The notes beneath the pieces are model-generated. The model was not told the DNA's origin. It was given only the letters and a program-made list of their open reading frames with translations, and searched no databases. Both the position numbers and the translations under genes were made by a program. Below, in pieces: positions 1-4,955 of a DNA stretch of 9,320 bases (positions are counted from its first letter, which is position 1; every line of letters begins with the position of its first letter). The DNA is taken from positions 1-9,320 of the forward strand of contig CAAEDK010000325.1 in assembly GCA_900754605.1 (NCBI GenBank). The letters run 5' to 3'. The stretch comes from an uncultured Oscillospiraceae bacterium (GTDB taxonomy: Bacteria > Bacillota_A > Clostridia > Oscillospirales > Oscillospiraceae).

Positions 1-50
1 AATTTATGCAAAAAACGATCGTAAAATATCAAAAATCAAGGGGTCCCAAT

Positions 51-1475
51 TTACTGACACGAATCACACTGATTGCAATCAGTATAATTACACTTTGTAT
101 TTTCAGCCTCTCCCATACCAGCGGCGATGGCTTTCAGAGCAATGGCACACTCCAGACGCTTCCGTTCCATTTTGCAGGCCACCTCATTGGACAGACTTAT
201 GTCACCATTCACCAATAGGTTAGAGGCGGAGCAGCCACCGCTGCAATAGAAGCGCGCCCAACACTCCCGGCAGGCGGGACGGGTGTAGATGTTCTGCTTA
301 GCAAACTGGCCGGAAATATCCATATCGAAGGAGCCATCGAACACATTGCCCATACGGTACTCCTCCTTCCCTACAAACTGGTGACAGGGGTAAATGTCTC
401 CATCAGGGGTGATGGCCACATACTCGCAACCTGCTCCGCAGCCACGAAGGCGTTTAATAACACAGGGCCCCTGGGCAAGGTCTACATTGAAGTGGAAGAA
501 GTTCACGTCTTTTCTTCCCATGAGCTCCCGGGCTAGTTTCTCATACTCTGCCTCCACTTGGTCCAGATCCTCCTCCTTGATGGCGAAGGGGTCGTCTAGG
601 GGACCACTGGCCGGCTCCACCGACACATGGCGGAAACCGAGAGAGGCCAGATGCATCACATCCTGAGCAAAGTCCAGATTTTCCCGAGTAAAGGTACCAC
701 GGGCGTAGTAGTCCTTGGTGCCGCGTCCGGCTACTAGTTTTTGAAACTTGGGGACAATAACATCATAGCTCCCCTTCCCACCTGCAGTGGGGCGCATGTG
801 GTCGTTAACATCCTTCCGCCCATCCAGAGAAAGTACTACGTTGGACATCTCACGGTTGATGTAATCGATATTCTCATCACTGAGAAGCATCCCGTTTGTG
901 GTGATGGTGAAACGGAACACCTTGTCGTGTTCCTTCTCCAGAGAGCGGGCATACTCCACAGTCTTTTTTACGGTATCCATAGCCATCAGAGGCTCGCCGC
1001 CGAAGAAGTCCACCTCGATGTTCCGGCGCTTCCCAGACTTCTTTACCACCCAGTCGATGGCCTGCTTGGCGGTCTCGAAATCCATGGTCATGCGGTGGCC
1101 GGTGCCAAAGTCGCCGGTAGAAGCGAAGCAATACCGACAGCGCAGGTTACAGTCATGGGAGACATGGAGGCAGAGGGCCTTGACCACGGCCTGCTTGGGC
1201 ATCTCCATGGCGGCCTCCGGGTCCAGATAGTCATCGCTGGAAAACAGAAGGCCGGCTTCCTGAAGGCTTCGAAGTTCCTCCCAGGTCTCACCCACCTCCT
1301 GGTCAGAGTACTGACTCAGCTGCTCACGGACTCCACGGGGGCAGGTCTCCCCCATAGTCTCCTCCCCCTCCAGCAGGGAGAGCATGTCATAGCTCATTCG
1401 GTCCAAAACATGGACCGCACCGCTGTTTACGTCCGCCACCAGGTACTGTCCCAGGGCGGTAAAGGTATGGATCAT
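51..1475 (-). CDS. scfB: SCIFF peptide radical SAM maturase (thioether-forming, SPASM domain)
   Basis: This is the 474-residue radical SAM enzyme that installs a thioether cross-link in the SCIFF peptide encoded just upstream (scfA). Residues 1-90 (starting MIHTFTALGQYLVADVNSG) look like the RiPP-recognition, PqqD-like region typical of the family. The SAM [4Fe-4S] motif CNLRCRYC gives C109, C113 and C116, followed by FFGGEP at 157-162. The SPASM region carries C338, C346, C350, C364, C402, C405, C411, C415 and C434, enough for two auxiliary clusters. The start is ATG at 1475, with AAGGAA about 10 nt upstream. The frame stays open to 1547, but that ATG lies inside a hairpin and would add 24 unrelated residues. 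The protein ends in an extra Cys-rich tail (C462, C467, C470, C473). Family assignment (TIGR03974-type) is from motifs and context, and is very secure. Confidence 0.96.
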   Translation of the reverse strand: MIHTFTALGQYLVADVNSGAVHVLDRMSYDMLSLLEGEETMGETCPRGVREQLSQYSDQEVGETWEELRSLQEAGLLFSSDDYLDPEAAMEMPKQAVVKALCLHVSHDCNLRCRYCFASTGDFGTGHRMTMDFETAKQAIDWVVKKSGKRRNIEVDFFGGEPLMAMDTVKKTVEYARSLEKEHDKVFRFTITTNGMLLSDENIDYINREMSNVVLSLDGRKDVNDHMRPTAGGKGSYDVIVPKFQKLVAGRGTKDYYARGTFTRENLDFAQDVMHLASLGFRHVSVEPASGPLDDPFAIKEEDLDQVEAEYEKLARELMGRKDVNFFHFNVDLAQGPCVIKRLRGCGAGCEYVAITPDGDIYPCHQFVGKEEYRMGNVFDGSFDMDISGQFAKQNIYTRPACRECWARFYCSGGCSASNLLVNGDISLSNEVACKMERKRLECAIALKAIAAGMGEAENTKCNYTDCNQCDSCQ

Positions 1476-1528
1476 AACAAACGAATTCCTTTCTGCCCGC
1501 CCATCCGGAGCGGGGTGTTTCGCGCATG

Positions 1529-1557
1529 AAAAAGGGCAGGCTGACACCTGCCCTTTT
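1529..1557 (-). terminator. Hairpin with short U-tract between scfA and scfB (probable attenuator)
   Basis: A perfect 11-bp inverted repeat (AAAAGGGCAGG at 1530-1540, CCTGCCCTTTT at 1547-1557) with a 6-nt loop lies 16 nt after the scfA stop. Read on the minus strand, the 3' arm ends in four to five U residues, so it can act as a weak intrinsic terminator. Because scfB follows and has no obvious promoter of its own, partial read-through is the likely purpose: much short scfA mRNA and less full-length scfA-scfB mRNA. The structure is seen directly; its efficiency is inferred. Confidence 0.75.
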
Positions 1558-1573
1558 CAAGCAACCGTAAAAA

Positions 1574-1714
1574 TTACTGGTTCTCGCACTTCTGATTGGC
1601 AACCGTGCAGGAAGTCTTGCAAGCGGACTGGCAAGAGGTCTGGCACTCGCCGCAGCCGCCCTTGGCCGCACTGGCCTTCAGAGTGGCGCCGTTCAAAGTC
1701 TGAATATGCTTCAT
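1574..1714 (-). CDS. scfA: SCIFF ranthipeptide precursor (six cysteines in forty-five)
   Basis: A 46-residue peptide, read directly from the minus strand, beginning MKHIQTLNGATLKASAAKGG and ending TSCTVANQKCENQ. It has exactly six cysteines (C21, C24, C28, C32, C36, C43), all in the C-terminal half, matching the SCIFF family (TIGR03973-type). The N-terminal half is the leader expected to bind the ScfB recognition domain. From memory, the Clostridium thermocellum homologue CteA receives a thioether linking Cys32 to Thr37; both residues are present here at the same numbers. AGGAGG at 1724-1729 lies 9 nt before the ATG, and a near-consensus promoter lies upstream, so strong expression is expected. 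The gene is followed by a hairpin and then scfB. SCIFF peptides are nearly universal in Clostridia and have been proposed to act in population-density control; the role here is unknown. Confidence 0.97.
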   Translation of the reverse strand: MKHIQTLNGATLKASAAKGGCGECQTSCQSACKTSCTVANQKCENQ

Positions 1715-1736
1715 TGGAAATCTCCTCCTAAATCCC

Positions 1737-1756
1737 TGCAAGGACAGAGCCTTGCA
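1737..1756 (-). other. Hairpin in the scfA 5' leader, next to the Shine-Dalgarno
   Basis: A perfect 7-bp inverted repeat (TGCAAGG at 1737-1743, CCTTGCA at 1750-1756) with a 6-nt loop. Read as RNA from the minus strand it lies about 7 nt downstream of the predicted transcription start (about 1763) and ends 7 nt before the AGGAGG of scfA. It leaves the ribosome site free, so an mRNA-stabilising 5' stem-loop is more likely than a translational block. The pairing is visible; the role is inferred. Confidence 0.6.
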
Positions 1757-1769
1757 TCAATTTGAATGT

Positions 1770-1798
1770 ATTATACCATATCCTCCCGCCCATTTCAA
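1770..1798 (-). promoter_or_regulatory. Promoter of scfA (sigma-A type)
   Basis: On the minus strand a -35 box TTGAAA (1793-1798) is followed by a 17-bp spacer and a perfect -10 box TATAAT (1770-1775). Transcription should start near 1763, giving a leader of about 49 nt. The site lies in the short gap after the TIGR04086-type gene, so scfA-scfB can be transcribed independently of the genes upstream. This is the best promoter match in the window. Confidence 0.85.
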
Positions 1799-1806
1799 TC
1801 GTTCAT

Positions 1807-2253
1807 TTACGTTTTTTTCGTGCTTTGCCGCCGCCGCTTCCGATTGGGTCGGGCACCCAGCACTCCGGCCATAGCGCCACCACAGCAGCAGGACAAAAGA
1901 ATCAGGGCCCCGTCATTGGATACAGAGGCAGTGCCAGAGAGCAGGCATCCTGCCGACAGCAACAGAAGGAACAGGCATATCCCCACTCCTAGTCCGACCG
2001 GAAGAGGGGCGCGCCGGATCCGACGTACAGCTATCAGCCCTCCAATCAGACTGCCCAATACGCACACTGCCAGAACTGCCCGATCCATCATCCCTTCCCC
2101 AATCGTCCCTCTGGAGACCAACAGTGCACAAGCAAACAACGCAAATAGAGTCACAACCGCTGCAACACCGCTGCCCCAGAGGACATTCCTCATTCCCGTC
2201 ATCCAAAGGGTTCCCGCTTCCTCCGTTTTCTTTCCCTGTCTGGTTTGAGACAT
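1807..2253 (-). CDS. TIGR04086-type four-helix membrane protein of unknown function
   Basis: A 148-residue integral membrane protein with four hydrophobic segments at about residues 24-46, 59-76, 85-106 and 115-134, the last containing a run of three cysteines (S-CCC-GG). A strongly basic tail (RKRRR) at the C-terminus suggests that end is cytoplasmic. No catalytic motif is visible. Its position between yajC and scfA matches the small membrane proteins called TIGR04086; from memory, Bacillus subtilis has a relative (YrzE) beside its yajC homologue. The function is unknown, though the neighbourhood hints at a link with protein export or SCIFF peptide handling. The start is ATG at 2253, with GGGGAGG 7 nt upstream; that ribosome site is also the 3' arm of a terminator hairpin. 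An internal ATG at 2202 has its nearest GGAGG 17 nt away and is less likely. Confidence 0.82.
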   Translation of the reverse strand: MSQTRQGKKTEEAGTLWMTGMRNVLWGSGVAAVVTLFALFACALLVSRGTIGEGMMDRAVLAVCVLGSLIGGLIAVRRIRRAPLPVGLGVGICLFLLLLSAGCLLSGTASVSNDGALILLSCCCGGAMAGVLGARPNRKRRRQSTKKT

Positions 2254-2303
2254 AAAAAAACCTCCCCGCAGATCTGTTCTTTACAGAATCCTATGCGGGG
2301 AGG
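2254..2303 (-). terminator. Intrinsic terminator after yajC, overlapping the next gene's Shine-Dalgarno
   Basis: On the minus strand CCTCCCCGCA (2303-2294) and TGCGGGGAGG (2270-2261) form a perfect 10-bp GC-rich stem. An inner 5-bp stem (2273-2277 with 2283-2287) sits inside the loop. The stem is followed by seven T residues (2260-2254) and then directly by the ATG of the TIGR04086-type gene. It is a textbook intrinsic terminator 37 nt after the yajC stop. Its 3' arm supplies GGGGAGG, the only good ribosome site for the downstream gene, so read-through RNA would also have that site paired. Confidence 0.88.
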
Positions 2304-2340
2304 GCTTGTCAGCTTGTCAAAAAGTTTTCGGAGGGGCGGC

Positions 2341-2613
2341 TCAGTGAGCGGCGTCCTCTGCCTTGGCGGTCTTGCTGGAAACAGCCCACTTCGTCATCTC
2401 GATCCGGACGCGATCCACGCCGCTTTCGATTACAATAGTATTCTCCTTCACCGTACAGATGGTGCCAGTGATGCCGCCGATGGTGGTGATCACATCGCCC
2501 ACGGTCAGAGAATCCCGCATATTCTGCGCTTCCTTTTTCCGCTTGTTCTCAGGGCGGATCATAAAGAAGTAGAGCATTGCGAGCATCGCAACGATCATAA
2601 TCATACTTTCCAT
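2341..2613 (-). CDS. yajC: Preprotein translocase subunit YajC
   Basis: A 90-residue protein with one N-terminal membrane segment (about residues 4-18, ending YFFMIRP) followed by a basic stretch (NKRKKEAQNMRD) and the soluble core DSLTVGDVITTIGGITGT, the hallmark of YajC. In other bacteria YajC associates with SecDF and the SecYEG channel at the cytoplasmic membrane and assists export; it is usually not essential. The start ATG at 2613 is preceded by GGAGGG about 12 nt upstream, a slightly long spacing. A methionine at residue 4 is an alternative but would shorten the already small segment before the helix. The gene has its own promoter-like site upstream and a strong terminator 37 nt downstream, so it may be largely monocistronic. 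Confidence 0.95.
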   Translation of the reverse strand: MESMIMIVAMLAMLYFFMIRPENKRKKEAQNMRDSLTVGDVITTIGGITGTICTVKENTIVIESGVDRVRIEMTKWAVSSKTAKAEDAAH

Positions 2614-2661
2614 AGCTGGTTGATTCCCTCCAAAAAAATAATATAAAAATGCGTCCTTACA

Positions 2662-2690
2662 AGTATATCTGATTTCTGTGCAGTTTGCAA
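2662..2690 (-). promoter_or_regulatory. Promoter of yajC (sigma-A type)
   Basis: Minus-strand -35 box TTGCAA (2685-2690), a 17-bp spacer and -10 box TATACT (2662-2667), with a predicted start near 2655 and a leader of about 42 nt. The site lies in the AT-rich 96-bp gap between tgt and yajC. I see no convincing terminator after tgt, so read-through from tgt could add to this promoter. Confidence 0.7.
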
Positions 2691-2709
2691 GTGCTTTTCT
2701 GAAATTTCT

Positions 2710-3846
2710 TCACTCCTGAGCAGGACGGTCCAGAAGGCCGGAATAGGTCCGGCGGAACGATTCAAAAGTCCCTTCGTCCAAGGACTGACGGATACGGGCC
2801 ATCAACTCGTTGTAGAAATGCAGATTATGGAGGACAGCCAGGCGCATAGCCAGCATCTCTCCTGCCGTCAACAGATGCCGGAGATAGGCCCGGGAGAAGC
2901 TCCGGCAGGCGGGACACTGACAGGTCTCGTCAATGGGCCGGGGATCCAGCTTGAACTTCTCATTTTTGATGTTGATGGTCCCCTTCCAAGTATAAAGCTT
3001 GCCGTGGCGGGCGTTGCGGGCGGGCATAACACAGTCGAAGAAGTCCACCCCACGGGCGACACCCTCGATGATGTTGGACGGGGTTCCAACCCCCATCAGA
3101 TATCTGGGTTTATCCTTGGGCATACTGGGTTCCACCGCATCAATGATATCGTACATCACTTGAGTAGGTTCTCCAACCGCCAGCCCGCCGATGGCGAAGC
3201 CGTCACAGTCCAGTTGGGCAATGCGCTCCATGTGCTGTTTCCGGATATCTGCATAGGTCCCTCCCTGATTGATGCCAAAAAGCATCTGGCCTGGATTGAC
3301 GCAGTCCGGCTGGGCATTGAGACGGGCGTGTTCGGTGATGCACCGTTCCAGCCAGCGGGTAGTACGCTCCACAGAGGCCTGGACATACTCTCGGGGTGAG
3401 GGATTCTCAATGCACTCGTCAAAGGCCATGGCAATATCACTGCCCAAGTTTGACTGGATCTGCATGGATTCCTCCGGCCCCATAAAGATGCGCCGTCCAT
3501 CAATATGGGAGGCAAAGGTCACCCCTGCCTCGGTGATCTTCCGCAGTCCGGACAGGGAAAACACCTGAAATCCGCCACTGTCAGTGAGCATTGGACCATC
3601 CCACTGCATAAAGCGGTGCAGACCTCCCATCTCCCGAACTACCCCGTCTCCAGGACGAAGGTGCAGATGATAGGTGTTGGACAACTCCACCTGACAGCCG
3701 ATTTCCTTCAAATCGTGGGCGGACACCGCCCCCTTGATGGCACCTTGGGTTCCCACATTCATGAATACAGGGGTCTGGACAGTGCCGTGTGGGCAGGTAA
3801 ATACGCCACGGCGGGCGTTCCCCTCGGTCTTGATCACTTCAAACAC
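2710..3846 (-). CDS. tgt: tRNA-guanine transglycosylase
   Basis: A 378-residue cytoplasmic enzyme that exchanges the wobble guanine-34 of tRNAs with GUN anticodons for preQ1, the base-insertion step of queuosine synthesis. Visible signatures include TDSGGFQVFSL with catalytic D89, D143 in AFDEC, the nucleophile D271 in DFFDCVMPARNARHG, and the zinc site C309-x-C311-x2-C314-x25-H340. The length is normal and all key residues are present. The start codon is GTG at 3846 with AGGAG (3854-3858) 7 nt upstream; the product then begins MFEVIKTEGNARRG, as the family does. It lies 55 nt downstream of queA, the next enzyme of the pathway, presumably in the same transcript. A short palindrome lies in that gap. 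Confidence 0.98.
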   Translation of the reverse strand: MFEVIKTEGNARRGVFTCPHGTVQTPVFMNVGTQGAIKGAVSAHDLKEIGCQVELSNTYHLHLRPGDGVVREMGGLHRFMQWDGPMLTDSGGFQVFSLSGLRKITEAGVTFASHIDGRRIFMGPEESMQIQSNLGSDIAMAFDECIENPSPREYVQASVERTTRWLERCITEHARLNAQPDCVNPGQMLFGINQGGTYADIRKQHMERIAQLDCDGFAIGGLAVGEPTQVMYDIIDAVEPSMPKDKPRYLMGVGTPSNIIEGVARGVDFFDCVMPARNARHGKLYTWKGTINIKNEKFKLDPRPIDETCQCPACRSFSRAYLRHLLTAGEMLAMRLAVLHNLHFYNELMARIRQSLDEGTFESFRRTYSGLLDRPAQE

Positions 3847-3863
3847 AAAAAAACTCCTTTGAC

Positions 3864-3880
3864 GAGATCTGTCAGATCTC
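3864..3880. repeat. 17-bp perfect palindrome in the queA-tgt gap
   Basis: GAGATCTG-T-CAGATCTC is a perfect inverted repeat around one central base, located 5 nt upstream of the tgt Shine-Dalgarno. As RNA it would form a 6-bp stem with a 5-nt loop. It could be a processing or stability hairpin, or an operator. There is no U-tract, so it is not an intrinsic terminator. No preQ1 riboswitch is recognisable here. Confidence 0.55.
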
Positions 3881-3901
3881 TGCTTATTTTATGATTTGGA
3901 A

Positions 3902-4927
3902 TCAGGAGATAAACATTGCATCTCCGAAGCTGAAGAAGCGGTAGCGCTCTCTCACAGCCTCCTCATAGGCGGCTAGAACGTGTTCCCGCCCAGCCAGAGC
4001 GGACACCAGCATAATCAATGTGGACTGAGGCAGGTGGAAATTGGTGACCAGGGCATCCAGAACCTTAAAGCGGTAGCCAGGATAGATGAAGATGTTGGTC
4101 CAGCCTGCCGATTCCTTCAAAGTTCCGTCCTCGGCAGCAAAACTTTCCACTGTTCGGCAGGAGGTGGTTCCTACACAGATCACTCGGCCGCCATTCCGCT
4201 TGGTCTCGTTGATGATCCGGGCTGTTTCCTCCGGGATCATGCAGTATTCCGAGTGCATCTCATGCTCCAAGATATCCTCCGCCTTCACTGGGCGGAAGGT
4301 ACCAAGTCCCACATGGAGGGTAACATAGCACAGCTTGACCCCCATCTCTTGAATCTTCTGGAGCAGTTCCGGGGTAAAGTGCAGGCCAGCAGTAGGGGCA
4401 GCAGCGGAGCCGTTGATCTTGGAGTAGACGGTCTGATACCGTTCATTATCCTGAAGTTCCTCCTTGATGTAGGGCGGCAGGGGCATCTTGCCCAGTTCCT
4501 CCAGAACCTCCAGAAAGATTCCCTGGTAGTGGAACCGCACCAGACGGTTCCCACCAGAGACCTCCTCCTCCACAGTGGCGGTGAGACGGCCCTCACCGAA
4601 GGACACCTGGGCCCCCGGTTTCAGCTTCCGGCCCGGACGGACCAGACACTCCCAAAGTCCGTCCCCTTTGTCGGTCAATAGCAGTACCTCACAGGCACCT
4701 CCACCCGGGAGACGATGTCCAATCAGCCGGGCCGGCAGGACCCGTGAATTGTTCAGCACCAGGCAGTCCCCCGGCCGCAGCAGCTGGGGCAGTTCATAAA
4801 AATGCCGGTGTGCAATCTCCCCGGAGCGTTTGTCCAGGGTCAGCAGCCGGGATGTATCCCGTCGCTCCAGAGGGGTCTGTGCAATCAGTTCCTCTGGAAG
4901 GTAAAAATCAAAATCTGAGGTTTTCAA
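3902..4927 (-). CDS. queA: S-adenosylmethionine:tRNA ribosyltransferase-isomerase
   Basis: A 341-residue cytoplasmic enzyme that transfers and isomerises the ribosyl part of SAM onto preQ1-modified tRNA, making epoxyqueuosine. Family motifs occur in order: the start [28 protein letters not shown] (57-68), LPPYIK (150-155), [13 protein letters not shown] (173-185), HVGLGTF (205-211), [19 protein letters not shown] (295-313) and the end FFSFGDAMF. The length is normal. The start is TTG: an in-frame TGA at 4931-4933 excludes anything further upstream, and the family N-terminus begins exactly here. A modest AAAGG lies about 10 nt upstream. An out-of-frame ATG at 4934 would give only eight codons. 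The gene starts 28 nt after the SpoIID-like gene stops, so the two are probably cotranscribed. Confidence 0.98.
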   Translation of the reverse strand: MKTSDFDFYLPEELIAQTPLERRDTSRLLTLDKRSGEIAHRHFYELPQLLRPGDCLVLNNSRVLPARLIGHRLPGGGACEVLLLTDKGDGLWECLVRPGRKLKPGAQVSFGEGRLTATVEEEVSGGNRLVRFHYQGIFLEVLEELGKMPLPPYIKEELQDNERYQTVYSKINGSAAAPTAGLHFTPELLQKIQEMGVKLCYVTLHVGLGTFRPVKAEDILEHEMHSEYCMIPEETARIINETKRNGGRVICVGTTSCRTVESFAAEDGTLKESAGWTNIFIYPGYRFKVLDALVTNFHLPQSTLIMLVSALAGREHVLAAYEEAVRERYRFFSFGDAMFIS

Positions 4928-4955
4928 TGGTCATACGCCTTTCTGTCCGCCCGGC

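Noticed and set aside
1..50. Terminator downstream of scfB
   Set aside because: The region is AT-rich and holds the palindrome ACGATCGT (15-22), but that has no loop and no GC-rich stem precedes a T-run on the minus strand.
6..218. Small plus-strand ORF with a hydrophobic stretch near the left edge
   Set aside because: Antisense to the scfB 3' end, with no ribosome site visible in the few bases before it; the hydrophobicity is a by-product of the opposite-strand codons.
741..1529. 262-codon open frame on the plus strand across scfB
   Set aside because: It lies wholly antisense to the well-supported scfB gene and has no recognisable domains or ribosome site; GC-rich codon use leaves the opposite strand open.
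1476..1547. 24-residue N-terminal extension of ScfB from the ATG at 1547
   Set aside because: The upstream ATG is inside the scfA-scfB hairpin and the added residues do not resemble the family; ATG 1475 has a ribosome site and the canonical N-terminus.
2288..2320. Possible minus-strand promoter TTGACA (2315-2320) with TAGGAT (2288-2293) for the TIGR04086-type gene
   Set aside because: The spacer is 21 bp, too long for a sigma-A promoter, though it would start RNA inside the terminator loop; kept only as a possibility to test.
3847..3901. preQ1 riboswitch ahead of tgt
   Set aside because: The 55-bp gap has only a short palindrome; no pseudoknot-like preQ1 motif with the A-rich tail is recognisable.
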